Assembly (NCBI GenBank): GCA_020634245.1 | Contig: JACKCC010000007.1 | Location: 434,001-498,000, forward strand | Source: Ardenticatenaceae bacterium | Lineage (GTDB): Bacteria; Chloroflexota; Anaerolineae; Promineifilales; Promineifilaceae | Direction: 5' to 3' | DNA: 64,000 nucleotides | Part shown: piece by piece, positions 17,869-26,324 of the stretch | Layout of the letters: the number at the start of each line of letters is the position of its first letter | Position numbering within the stretch: position 1 is the first letter of the stretch | Notes under the pieces: generated by a model | The model's input: only the letters and a program-made list of their open reading frames with translations | The model's database searches: none | Told to the model about the DNA's origin: nothing | Translations under genes and position numbers: made by a program

Positions 17869-18333
17869 ATGACTGAACTTACTTATCAACCACGTGGCCT
17901 GTATTTTGAGGATTTTGAGATTGGACAAAAAGTTGTCACGGCCGGACGGACGGTGACGGAAGCCGATATTGTAACCTTTTCTGGGCTGTCGGGCGATTTT
18001 AACCAGATTCACACTGACGCGGCTTATTCGGCCAATTACGATTTTGGCCAGCGGATTGCCCACGGGCTGCTAGTCCAGTCAATTGCCACTGGCCTGGCCG
18101 TTCGCACTGGCGTAATTGAGGGAACGGTTTTGGCCTTCCGCGAGTTAAGCGCCAAGTTCAGCCTGCCCACTTTTATCGGCAATACGGTGCACGTGGTTAT
18201 CGAGATTACCGAGAAAAAAGCCCTGCCGCGCCTGGGTGGGGGAAATGTGACGATGAAGTACAGCGTCTTGAATCAGGATGATAAAGTTGTCCAGCGCGGC
18301 GATTGGATTATGCTGGTTAAGAGCAAGAGCTAG
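17869..18333 (+). CDS. MaoC-like (R)-specific enoyl-CoA hydratase
   Basis: Hot-dog fold protein of 154 aa. The catalytic motif DFNQIH (D43, H48) sits in GLSGDFNQIHTDAAYS, and G..IAHGLLVQS is the usual central helix. It probably hydrates trans-2-enoyl-CoA or dehydrates 3-hydroxyacyl-CoA, linking beta-oxidation to other acyl pathways. No other acyl-CoA gene is nearby. Confidence 0.9.
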   Translation: MTELTYQPRGLYFEDFEIGQKVVTAGRTVTEADIVTFSGLSGDFNQIHTDAAYSANYDFGQRIAHGLLVQSIATGLAVRTGVIEGTVLAFRELSAKFSLPTFIGNTVHVVIEITEKKALPRLGGGNVTMKYSVLNQDDKVVQRGDWIMLVKSKS

Positions 18334-18361
18334 AGGATGGAGCTAGAGCAACTATTAACCC

Positions 18362-18389
18362 TGTCATTCCTGCCTACGCGGGTGTGACA
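18362..18389. repeat. Imperfect 28-bp palindrome
   Basis: TGTCATTCCTGC and GCGGGTGTGACA face each other around CTAC. It resembles dispersed 'GTCATTCC...' palindromes found in many bacterial genomes. It lies directly upstream of the class A PBP gene. Confidence 0.4.
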
Positions 18390-18409
18390 TATGGTATAGA
18401 TAAGGTTGA

Positions 18410-21400
18410 ATGATGGATGATGAGATGATGCATCCCGATGAAAGTGACGAATTGGAATCTGGAGAACGGCCGGAAAACGAACCGACTCGACCCGGGGCCA
18501 AACAGCCATCTCCAGCGGAAAAGCCAACGCTGGATGAGGATGAGATTTCACTGCTGGATTTAATGGCCGGAGCCGAAGAGAATGTTGCTCTACCTGATGA
18601 GGAAGAAACGGCCGATCTCCCCCTCCCGCCAGACGACGACGCCTCCATACTCACTGGGACGCCTGAAGCAGAGGCTCCGGCCGGCAGCGAGCCGCTCCCG
18701 CTGCCGCTGTCCCATGATGAACTGACACCGCCGCAGGAACGGCCGTTAATCAACGACACCGACGCCACCCAAATCCAGCCCCGCGTCGCCTTCCCTGGCA
18801 GTCGTCCGCCCCTCTCTGAGGCACCAACACAGCAGTTCCAACCTGTTCGCCCACTCAAACGCGAGCCTCAACGGCCGGACAAGGATGACGCACCAACCAT
18901 CGTCTCTTCTGGTTTACCCACACGACCACCAATTCGAGAGCATACCCGACCACCAGCCGCCAGTAGCCAGCGGCCAGCTGCTAGCCACCAGCGGCCAACA
19001 ACCAGCCCACAGCCAACCGCAAAAGTTGTCATTCCGCGGCAACAACCTATCCAACCTAAACCGCAAACACGGCGGCAGCGCAATTGGCGCAGTTGTGTGA
19101 CCCGCACCATTCTGATTGTTGTCATTGTAGGGTTATTGGGCACGGCCGTTACCCTCATCGGCGCCTATTTTGGCTACCGGTCCATCGCCAACGACCTGCC
19201 CGATCCCAGCGAACTCACCAGCCGGGCCAGCAGCTTTGAAACGGCCCGCATCTATGACCGCAACGGCGGCCTGCTCTATTCTCTCATCGACCCCAACGCC
19301 GGCGACCGCACCCGCGTCAGCCTGGACCAGATTTCCCCTTACCTCATCAACGCCACCATCGCCACCGAAGATTCCCGCTTTTACGAAAATCCCGGCTTCG
19401 ATCCCATCGGCATCACCCGCGCCATCATAGCAGCGGCCCGTGAACAAGAACTGATGGGCGGAGCCAGCACCATTACCCAACAGTTGGTACGCGCTGTTTT
19501 GCTTAACGATGATGAACGCAGCGAAGTCACCTTCCGCCGCAAAGTACGCGAAATCATCCTGGCCGCCGAACTGACCCGCACTTACGAAAAAGATACCATT
19601 TTAGAGCTGTATTTGAACGAAATTTACTACGGCAACCGGGCTTACGGCATCGAAGCGGCGGCGCAAACCTACTTCCGCAAACCAGCCGCCGATTTAACCC
19701 TGGCCGAGGCTTCCCTGCTGGCCGGTCTACCCCAGGCTCCGGCACTGTGGGATCCTTACACCGCGCCTGACAAAGCCATAGGCCGCCAGTGGGAAGTCCT
19801 CAGCCTGATGGTGGCTGACGAGTACATTACTCTAGCCGAAGCGCAAGCAGCTTTGGACGAGATGAACGTACGCATTTATACGATGACACCGCCGGTCACA
19901 ACGATTCAACATCCGCACTTCATTTTTACCGTCTTGCAGCAAGCCGAAGAACTGCTGGGATCGCAGGCAATTTACCGTGGCGGGCTGCGCATCGAAACGA
20001 CGCTTGACCCGGACGCGCAGCGTCTGGCCGAGGCCACCATCGCGGCCAATCGGGATGCAATCAACGCTGCCGGAGCCAACAATGCGTCCCTGATCGCCAT
20101 CAAACCGGATACAGGCGAGATTTTGGCGCTGGTGGGCAGCCTCGATTTTAACGATGAGGCGATCAGCGGGCAGGTGAACATGGCGCTGGCACCACGCCAG
20201 CCCGGTTCGTCAATTAAACCGCTGGTTTACCTGTCGGCGATGGAACAGGGTTGGACGGCAGCGACGCTGATTTGGGACGTTCCTACCCAATTCCCCAATG
20301 GGACTAATCCGCCCTATGAACCGAAGAATTATGATGACGAATTTCATGGGCCGTTGCGGTTACGGCCGTCTCTGGGCAACTCCTACAACATCCCGGCCGT
20401 CAAAGCATTGGAATACGTCGGCGTCTGTAATTTCATTGCCAACGTGCAAAAACTGGGGCTGAGTTCGCTGCAAGATACAGGCTGTGTCGAGCAAGGCCAG
20501 CCGAGCAGTCATGGGCTGGCGCTGGCGCTCGGCGGCGGCGAAATCGCACCGTTGGAAATGGCTTCGGCTTTTGCAACTCTGGCCAACCAGGGCCGCTACC
20601 TGGAGCCATACGCCCTGTCGCGCATCGAAAACAGACAGGGCGAGGTACTGTACGAACACCCAGCTCCCGATCTGGCTGCGGCGCAAGTCGTCACCCCGGA
20701 ACATGCTTACCTGCTCACTTCTATCCTATCCGACAACGATGCCCGCCAGCCGGAATTCGGCATCAACAACAATCTGGTCATTCCCGGCCACCGAGCCGCC
20801 GCCAAAACAGGTACGTCAGGTACCGACCAGTTTGATGTGCGCGATGGCTGGACGATTGGCTATACGCCGTATGTGGTAACGGCCGTATGGACCGGCAACA
20901 CTGACAACAGCCCTATCGGCACCGGGCAATCCGGCTACCGCGTCGCTTCCCCCATCTGGAACAGCTTCATGACCCAATACCACGCCAATCGGCAGGCCAT
21001 TGATTTTGTACGGCCGTCGGGCATCGTCGAAGCCGAGATTTGCGCCGCCTCCGGAACCCGGCCCGGCCCCGATTGCACCGACCGCCGCCTGGAACTGTTC
21101 GCTGCTGACCAACCGCCGCTGGAAGCTGACAACGACTTCATCCAAAAAGTACCCATCGACTTGTGGACCTTGCAGCGAGCCAGCGGCGCTTGCACCGAAT
21201 CGGTTTACGACGCCAGCTTTTTCCGCCTGCTGGTCAGCGGTCGGGACAATGTGCGCGACCGTGAGCAAAATGCGGCCAGATTGTGGCTGGAGCAAACGTC
21301 AACCGGTCAAAACTGGGCCGCCAATCATGGTTTTAGTGTGCCGCTGCGCCTGCCGCCCGACCAAACCTGCGAAGGCCAGGCACGTCCTATCGTTACCATT

Positions 21401-21886
21401 ACCCAGCCGGGAACAGGTCAGGAAATCATCGATACTATTGACATCTTCGGCTCGGCTAATGGTCCCAATTTCAGCGGCTACACGGTGGAATACGGCCTGG
21501 GAAACGATCCCGGCGGGTGGGGATTGGTTCAAGAACGCCAGCCTGACCCAATTGACGCCGGGTTGCTGGCCCGATGGGACACGTCGGGCATTCAACGCTT
21601 CGGGTCGATTACCCTGCGCGTGGTTATTTTTGGCCCGGATAACCCGTACACGCCGGATTATGATCCGGTCTCATTAGAAGCCCGCACGCTGTTGACGCTG
21701 TTGGAACCAACACCAACGCCCAGTCCCACACCAACGGAAACGCCCACGGCCACAGCAACACCCACCGAAACACCGACGGAAACACCCACGCCCATCCCCA
21801 CCAAGAGTGATGCGACGCCTGTCTTACCCACTGTCACCCTGCCGCCAACGCCGGAAATCACACCGTCTCCAGAAGCAACACCGTGA
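18410..21886 (+). CDS. Class A penicillin-binding protein (bifunctional)
   Basis: Peptidoglycan glycosyltransferase and DD-transpeptidase, 1158 aa, far longer than typical PBP1A. The first 225 residues are acidic, then Pro/Gln-rich and cytoplasmic; TM helix about 228-252 (TILIVVIVGLLGTAVTLIGA). GT51 has intact ATEDSRFYENPGFD and GGASTITQQ. The transpeptidase has SSIK (bases 20207-20218), SYN in SLGNSYNIPAV and KTGT in AAAKTGTSG. The C-terminal region ends in a Thr/Pro-rich tail (TPTPSPTPTETPT-like). Its GT/TP core aligns with the degenerate paralogue at 8.7-11.4 kb, so this copy is probably the catalytic one. ATG 18410 and 18413 are both possible, preceded by TAAGG. Confidence 0.95.
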   Translation: MMDDEMMHPDESDELESGERPENEPTRPGAKQPSPAEKPTLDEDEISLLDLMAGAEENVALPDEEETADLPLPPDDDASILTGTPEAEAPAGSEPLPLPLSHDELTPPQERPLINDTDATQIQPRVAFPGSRPPLSEAPTQQFQPVRPLKREPQRPDKDDAPTIVSSGLPTRPPIREHTRPPAASSQRPAASHQRPTTSPQPTAKVVIPRQQPIQPKPQTRRQRNWRSCVTRTILIVVIVGLLGTAVTLIGAYFGYRSIANDLPDPSELTSRASSFETARIYDRNGGLLYSLIDPNAGDRTRVSLDQISPYLINATIATEDSRFYENPGFDPIGITRAIIAAAREQELMGGASTITQQLVRAVLLNDDERSEVTFRRKVREIILAAELTRTYEKDTILELYLNEIYYGNRAYGIEAAAQTYFRKPAADLTLAEASLLAGLPQAPALWDPYTAPDKAIGRQWEVLSLMVADEYITLAEAQAALDEMNVRIYTMTPPVTTIQHPHFIFTVLQQAEELLGSQAIYRGGLRIETTLDPDAQRLAEATIAANRDAINAAGANNASLIAIKPDTGEILALVGSLDFNDEAISGQVNMALAPRQPGSSIKPLVYLSAMEQGWTAATLIWDVPTQFPNGTNPPYEPKNYDDEFHGPLRLRPSLGNSYNIPAVKALEYVGVCNFIANVQKLGLSSLQDTGCVEQGQPSSHGLALALGGGEIAPLEMASAFATLANQGRYLEPYALSRIENRQGEVLYEHPAPDLAAAQVVTPEHAYLLTSILSDNDARQPEFGINNNLVIPGHRAAAKTGTSGTDQFDVRDGWTIGYTPYVVTAVWTGNTDNSPIGTGQSGYRVASPIWNSFMTQYHANRQAIDFVRPSGIVEAEICAASGTRPGPDCTDRRLELFAADQPPLEADNDFIQKVPIDLWTLQRASGACTESVYDASFFRLLVSGRDNVRDREQNAARLWLEQTSTGQNWAANHGFSVPLRLPPDQTCEGQARPIVTITQPGTGQEIIDTIDIFGSANGPNFSGYTVEYGLGNDPGGWGLVQERQPDPIDAGLLARWDTSGIQRFGSITLRVVIFGPDNPYTPDYDPVSLEARTLLTLLEPTPTPSPTPTETPTATATPTETPTETPTPIPTKSDATPVLPTVTLPPTPEITPSPEATP

Positions 21887-21935
21887 TACAGAAAACAGAA
21901 ATTGAGAAAGGGCATGTTGCAAAAAAGTTGAGTCA

Positions 21936-21998
21936 AGTGCCAGGCACGGGGCAAATAGTCATGGTGTAACCGAAATCTTGCGCCCCGTTCCTGGCACT
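21936..21998 (+). repeat. 63-bp stem-loop element, copy C
   Basis: Arms AGTGCCAGGCACGGGGC and GCCCCGTTCCTGGCACT pair with one mismatch. The loop segment AACCGAAATCTT (21968-21979) abuts the 3' arm. It follows the class A PBP gene by 50 bp. A second hairpin (ATTGAGAGG / CCTCTCAAT, 22021-22057) lies just beyond. Confidence 0.85.
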
Positions 21999-22216
21999 TT
22001 TACCGCAATGAACCACACCTATTGAGAGGATAGAACGTCTATAAAAACCCTCTCAATTCCTGCTGTCCAACTCTATTTTCACTGTATTTATTCGCATCTT
22101 TCACGCCCCGACAGCCGTGTTATAGCTACAATCAATCAATGTGACGGATTCTGTTATCTGGAATCTAATCGTATGTCACACAGGGTAATCATTATCGACG
22201 ACGACATCGGGGAACT

Positions 22217-22951
22217 ATGGGAAAAATAAAAAGACGAGGCGAGGTAACGGCCGTACTCTTTGATTGGGATCTAACCCTGGCCTATGCCGAAGGGATTGAT
22301 ACCTATGGTGAGCGGCTGCAAACCTTGTTCCAATATGCCGGACTCTCCTACACAGTCGAAGAAATTGAAGCCGCGGTCCGCGACTACCAAATCAACACCG
22401 GCACAATAGATCAAAAAGCGCCGGAGAGCATTCTGCAAACACGGCAAAATATTGCCGATTACTATCGCCAGATTTTAGTGCGCCTGGGTTACGTCAATGA
22501 TAACTGGCGCTTTTATGACCAGTTGTATGATGTTTTTGCCAAAGTTCCTATCATCCTTTACCCGGACAGCCTGCCTATTCTACAAACACTCAAGAAACGC
22601 AATCTGGTGCTGGGCATCATCACCAACCATTCCAGCCTGATCCGGCCAGTCATTCATACCCAGGTAGGTAAATACGTCAGCGATTCACACGTGATCATCA
22701 GTCAGGATTTACAAGTCTACAAACCCGATCCTGTGATTTTCCGTCAGGCCACCCGTCAAATTGATGTTATGCCGGAAAACTGCCTTTTTGTCGGCGACAA
22801 TTTGGAAGTAGATGCTATTGGCGCTGTGCAGCAGGGCGGCTTTGGCCTGGGGCTGTGGATTGACCGCGAAACAGACACCACATCCATTCCTCCTCTGCCA
22901 AAAAACGTTCACCGCATTACATCATTAAGTCAGATCATCCAATTCGTATAA
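22217..22951 (+). CDS. HAD-superfamily hydrolase
   Basis: Cytoplasmic phosphatase-like protein of 244 aa. Motif I is DWDLT (nucleophile D16, acid D18), motif II GIITNHS, the motif III lysine is in VYKPDP, and motif IV is FVGDNLEVDAIGA. The cap (about 25-105) is helical, as in subclass I phosphoglycolate-phosphatase-like enzymes. The substrate cannot be told. GGGGAAC before the ATG is a good ribosome site. Confidence 0.9.
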   Translation: MGKIKRRGEVTAVLFDWDLTLAYAEGIDTYGERLQTLFQYAGLSYTVEEIEAAVRDYQINTGTIDQKAPESILQTRQNIADYYRQILVRLGYVNDNWRFYDQLYDVFAKVPIILYPDSLPILQTLKKRNLVLGIITNHSSLIRPVIHTQVGKYVSDSHVIISQDLQVYKPDPVIFRQATRQIDVMPENCLFVGDNLEVDAIGAVQQGGFGLGLWIDRETDTTSIPPLPKNVHRITSLSQIIQFV

Positions 22952-23058
22952 AATCGTTCAGCAAAACTGGAACTGAGAACGGGAGTTAATACTCCTCCCA
23001 ACCTTTATCAAAAATTGACCTTCCCACAGTTTTATGAACATGAAGTTAAGGCTAATTG

Positions 23059-23208
23059 ATGTCCATGGAAAGCCACTTCATAGGTCTCGGCCAATATAGG
23101 CACGCAGGTCGGGCAACGGCCGTACTCATCTTTAGCCTCTTGCTGTTCCTCAACCTGGCTATTTTCACCAGTTCGTACTTGAGAAAAAGATCAAACAAAA
23201 CGTCCTAA
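23059..23208 (+). CDS. Possible 49-aa single-span membrane protein
   Basis: ATG to TAA, 49 codons: a polar start (MSMESHFIGLGQYRHAG), one hydrophobic stretch (AVLIFSLLLFLNLAIF) and a basic tail (YLRKRSNKTS). The hairpin 20 bp after the stop could be its terminator. The ribosome site is weak (AAGGCTAATTG). It may be a real small membrane protein, a remnant of a longer gene, or chance. Confidence 0.35.
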   Translation: MSMESHFIGLGQYRHAGRATAVLIFSLLLFLNLAIFTSSYLRKRSNKTS

Positions 23209-23227
23209 AACATGGTCGATCAGAGAG

Positions 23228-23257
23228 AGATGAAGCCCGCTAATTGGAGCTTCATCT
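23228..23257 (+). terminator. Hairpin after the small ORF
   Basis: AGATGAAGC and GCTTCATCT form a perfect 9-bp stem with a 12-nt loop, followed only by TTC, so termination would be weak. Confidence 0.35.
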
Positions 23258-23552
23258 TTCAGTAACATCTGCCTTGGTACCCTTATCTCATTGTATCGAT
23301 TAGCGCGATCGCTTATCGTATAACTGTCTAAGCACAGAAAGACAAACTGTCGAAGCAACACTGCCCCACCAGCCACATCTCAAACTCCGGCGCACCAGGC
23401 AGATGTAATCCAGCCAGGAATTTACCGCAATAAAAGCCCTCTACAGGTACACCATGCGCCTCGAATCAATCGTCAAAAAAACAATTCTGCTGGTAAAATT
23501 CACCGTTTAAAACAAACGGCATTTCATAGGGAAACACAGAGCAACACTCTCA

Positions 23553-25187
23553 ATGACTTGGCATTACACCTACACTTCCGGAATCTGGCCTCCCTTCCTG
23601 GTCACGCTTTTTCTGTTTGCACTGTCTGGTTACAGTTGGCGGCGGCGCAGTGTGCCCGGCGCGTTGTCCTTTGCCGTCGGCAGTCTGTTCGCCGCCCTGT
23701 GGGTGGCCGGGGTTGTGCTGGAGGTGGCGGCGGTGGATACGGCCGACCAACACTTCTGGCTCCAGTTCCAACTCCTCTGGCAGTTCCCCGCCACAATTGC
23801 CATCACCGGCTTCATCCTCGAATACATCTGGCCCGGCCGTTGGCTCAGCCGCCGCAACATCATCCTGTTTGCCCTGCTCCCCTTTCTTATCTTGACAGCC
23901 GGCATCCAGTCTTTAAACAACCTGGTTTTCATTTACAGCTATGCCCTTAGCCTCCTTGCTATGCTGGCCTTGCTCTGGTTGTTTTTTCATACGCCGCAGC
24001 GCCATTGGCCAGCGGCCGTCATGTTGGTTGGGCAGATTGGAGCACGCCTCACCTATGCCCTGAATTTCGCCCAATTGCTCCATACCAACCTGCCCATCAA
24101 CGTCATCGCCATTGCCTTTGTCTTTCTAATGTACGCCATTGCCCTCTTCGGCTTTCACATCTTCGACCCCGATACCTTGGCTCGCCAGATCGCCATCGAC
24201 CAGATGCCCACCGGTATGATTGTGCTAAACATGCAGGGGCAAACAACCAGCCTGAACCCCGCCGCGCGGCGTTTGCTAGGCATCACGAACACACGTATAG
24301 TGGGCTGCCTCATTCACGAATTACTCCCGCTGGATGCCATTAACTTCAGTGCCGCCGACCCAGATCAGTTAGAGGTTCGCCTGGGCAGTGCCGAAGCACA
24401 GCGCGTCTGCTTGCTAACGGCCTCTACACTGCAAGATTGGCGTGGGCTAGACATAGGCTACCTGCTGCTGCTCCACGACATTACCGAACAAAAGCAGGCA
24501 CAAGCGCAAATCATTGCCCAGCAGCGTGCCCTGGCCGCCCTGCAAGAACGCGAACGATTGGCCCGTGAATTGCACGACAGCCTGGGGCAGACCCTTGCCG
24601 CCACTCATTTGCAAGCCAGCGCCGCCCGTCATCTGTTAGCCCAGGGGCAGCTTGATCAAACCGACCAATGCCTGGCACAAATGGCCGAGATGAGCATCGC
24701 CACCGAAGCTGACGTGCGCGACTATTTGCTGGGCGCAAAAACGGCCTTCACATCTGACAGACCCTTTCTGGAAACCCTGCGCCAATACGTCGCACGCTTC
24801 AGCCAGCAGTACAATTTACAGGTGGAACTGCACACGCCGCCAGAATTGGAGACGCAAAGCCTGGGCTTTCCAGTGGAGGTACAGCTTTTGCGCATCATTC
24901 AGGAAGCGCTGTCGAATGTGCGCAAGCACGCCGCTGCGCAAGCGGTGCAGATACGTTTCAATGCAATCGATGGACTGATTGAAGTCACCATTGCGGACAA
25001 CGGCCGTGGCTTCGACACCATCCTGGCGCAGCAAACCGACGGCTTTGGCCTGCAAGCCATGCGCGACCGAGCGGCGGCGCTGGGCGGCGTGCTAAACATC
25101 AGATCTCAAGCGGGCACAGGGACAGAAATTACCGTCCGGGTTCCCCGGCAAGAAATCGAACGACCCGGCGAGAAGGAAACGATATGA
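23553..25187 (+). CDS. 7TM sensor histidine kinase (NarL/LuxR-partner type)
   Basis: Membrane sensor of 544 aa. Residues about 8-215 carry seven hydrophobic segments of the 'histidine kinase N-terminal 7TM' type, followed by a PAS domain (IDQMPTGMIVLNMQGQTTS, about 225-320). The HisKA_3 helix has RELHDSLGQT with the phospho-acceptor His near 340, and the HATPase has EALSNVRKHA, DNGRGFD and GFGLQAMRDRA. It should phosphorylate the LuxR-type regulator whose ATG overlaps its TGA. The input is probably a membrane-soluble or envelope signal. Confidence 0.93.
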   Translation: MTWHYTYTSGIWPPFLVTLFLFALSGYSWRRRSVPGALSFAVGSLFAALWVAGVVLEVAAVDTADQHFWLQFQLLWQFPATIAITGFILEYIWPGRWLSRRNIILFALLPFLILTAGIQSLNNLVFIYSYALSLLAMLALLWLFFHTPQRHWPAAVMLVGQIGARLTYALNFAQLLHTNLPINVIAIAFVFLMYAIALFGFHIFDPDTLARQIAIDQMPTGMIVLNMQGQTTSLNPAARRLLGITNTRIVGCLIHELLPLDAINFSAADPDQLEVRLGSAEAQRVCLLTASTLQDWRGLDIGYLLLLHDITEQKQAQAQIIAQQRALAALQERERLARELHDSLGQTLAATHLQASAARHLLAQGQLDQTDQCLAQMAEMSIATEADVRDYLLGAKTAFTSDRPFLETLRQYVARFSQQYNLQVELHTPPELETQSLGFPVEVQLLRIIQEALSNVRKHAAAQAVQIRFNAIDGLIEVTIADNGRGFDTILAQQTDGFGLQAMRDRAAALGGVLNIRSQAGTGTEITVRVPRQEIERPGEKETI

Positions 25188-25843
25188 GCATAAACGTGCT
25201 GTTAGTAGACGACCATGCGTTATTTCGCCAATCGCTTAACGTACTTTTGGCGGCCAATGGATATAAAGTGGTGGGCACGGCAGGCAACGGTTTTGAGGCA
25301 TTGGCGGCGGCGCGTTCATTGCATCCAGACCTGATCCTGATGGATATTGAAATGCCCGACTGCGATGGGCTGACGGCTACTCGCTTGATAAAGGCCGAAA
25401 TGCCCGACATCACCATTGTGATGCTGACGGTTTCCAGCACCGACGAGCATCTATTTGCAGCCATCCGCAGCGGCGCCAGTGGTTATTTGCTGAAGAGCCA
25501 GAGCGCCGACCAATTTCTGCTGTTGGTAGCTCAGGTCGCCGAGGGGGGCGCAGCCCTACCACCTGACCTGGCGGCCCGGCTGCTGCGCGAGTTTGCGCGC
25601 CAGCCCGACCCCGATGCACAATCAGACAAACCGGCCAAGTCGCTAACGCCGCGCCAGCTTGAGATACTGACGCTAATCGCACAGGGCCTGACTTATGCGC
25701 AAATTGGCGCTGTACTCCACCTCAGTGAACCGACGATTCGTTATCACGTGAAGCAGATCATGGAACGTCTGCATTTGCAGAACCGCGCCCAGGTCATCGC
25801 GTATGCGGCCCAGCATGGGCTGACATCACCCTCTGACGGCTGA
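25184..25843 (+). CDS. NarL/LuxR-type response regulator
   Basis: Receiver domain (about 4-120) with DD (9-10), phospho-acceptor D54 in LILMDIEMPDCDG and a Lys in GYLLKSQ, then a LuxR HTH (LTPRQLEILTLIAQGLTYAQ and SEPTIRYHVKQIMERL). The 4-nt ATGA overlap with the kinase makes them a pair. The ACTATCG repeats 25-65 bp after its stop are candidate binding sites. Confidence 0.95.
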   Translation: MSINVLLVDDHALFRQSLNVLLAANGYKVVGTAGNGFEALAAARSLHPDLILMDIEMPDCDGLTATRLIKAEMPDITIVMLTVSSTDEHLFAAIRSGASGYLLKSQSADQFLLLVAQVAEGGAALPPDLAARLLREFARQPDPDAQSDKPAKSLTPRQLEILTLIAQGLTYAQIGAVLHLSEPTIRYHVKQIMERLHLQNRAQVIAYAAQHGLTSPSDG

Positions 25844-25866
25844 CGAAACGGCCGTCTTCCCCCCAA

Positions 25867-25907
25867 ACTATCGTTTTTACACCGCCAAGACTATCGTTTC
25901 CGATAGT
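25867..25907. promoter_or_regulatory. ACTATCG repeat cluster, putative operator
   Basis: ACTATCG occurs at 25867-25873 and again at 25890-25896, 23 bp apart, and the second is half of a perfect 7-bp inverted repeat with CGATAGT (25901-25907, 4-nt loop). It lies about 60 bp upstream of the pseudo-receiver/surface-protein run and close to a TATAAA at about 25941. It is a candidate site for the adjacent LuxR-type regulator; this is inference from position and symmetry. Confidence 0.5.
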
Positions 25908-25964
25908 GTCAACCAATCCCTTTCCCTCTATGCTTCCCTATAAAGTGTAAAGAGAGAGGTATCC

Positions 25965-26324
25965 ATGATTCCCGACACCCGTTTGCTGTTTTACGGTGAT
26001 TCGATTTTTCTGGCAGGTTTGAAAGCGGAATTGGAAACGGCCGTTGCCAATGGCCCTTCCCTCCACCTTTTCACCCTGCCCCCCGACAGCCCCAATACGC
26101 TGCAATCCATCCGCGATTATCGCCCACAAGCCATCTTTTTCGACCTCACCGTTCCCTGTCAGCCCAATTTCGCTATCTCCCTGCTGCGCGAACAGCCCGA
26201 CCTGCTGCTCATTGGCCTGGACCCCAGCCGCGACGACTTGTTGGTCCTCTCCGGCCAATCGCCGCAGGTCGTTCATATCAACGATTTAATCACCATTATT
26301 CATCGTCAGGAGATTACTCCATGA
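25965..26324 (+). CDS. Small receiver-like protein of unknown function
   Basis: A 119-aa soluble protein with a good ribosome site (AGAGAGAGGTATCC). The pattern of hydrophobic strands (RLLFYGDSIFLAGLKAEL, AIFFDLTVP, LLLIGLDPSRDD) looks like a CheY/flavodoxin-type fold. D in FFDLTV sits where the phospho-acceptor would be, but there is no N-terminal acidic pair, so it may be a pseudo-receiver. It overlaps the next gene by 4 nt (ATGA), tying it to the surface-protein run. Confidence 0.65.
   Translation: MIPDTRLLFYGDSIFLAGLKAELETAVANGPSLHLFTLPPDSPNTLQSIRDYRPQAIFFDLTVPCQPNFAISLLREQPDLLLIGLDPSRDDLLVLSGQSPQVVHINDLITIIHRQEITP

Larger units (their letters stand above)
22952..23552. other. 600-bp gap before the histidine kinase
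   Basis: It contains one plausible small ORF (listed separately), a 9-bp hairpin at 23228-23257 and an ACGGCCGT octamer at 23117. The remainder, 23258-23552, shows no gene or clear regulatory site apart from a possible -10 box (TAAAAT) about 60 bp before the kinase ATG. Confidence 0.5.

Noticed and set aside
22021..22057. ATTGAGAGG/CCTCTCAAT hairpin as a terminator
   Set aside because: A 9-bp stem with 19-nt loop but no T-run; left as a note in the neighbouring repeat entry.
23305..23312. GCGATCGC, the HIP1 octamer of cyanobacteria
   Set aside because: I noticed only this copy; the over-represented octamer here is ACGGCCGT.
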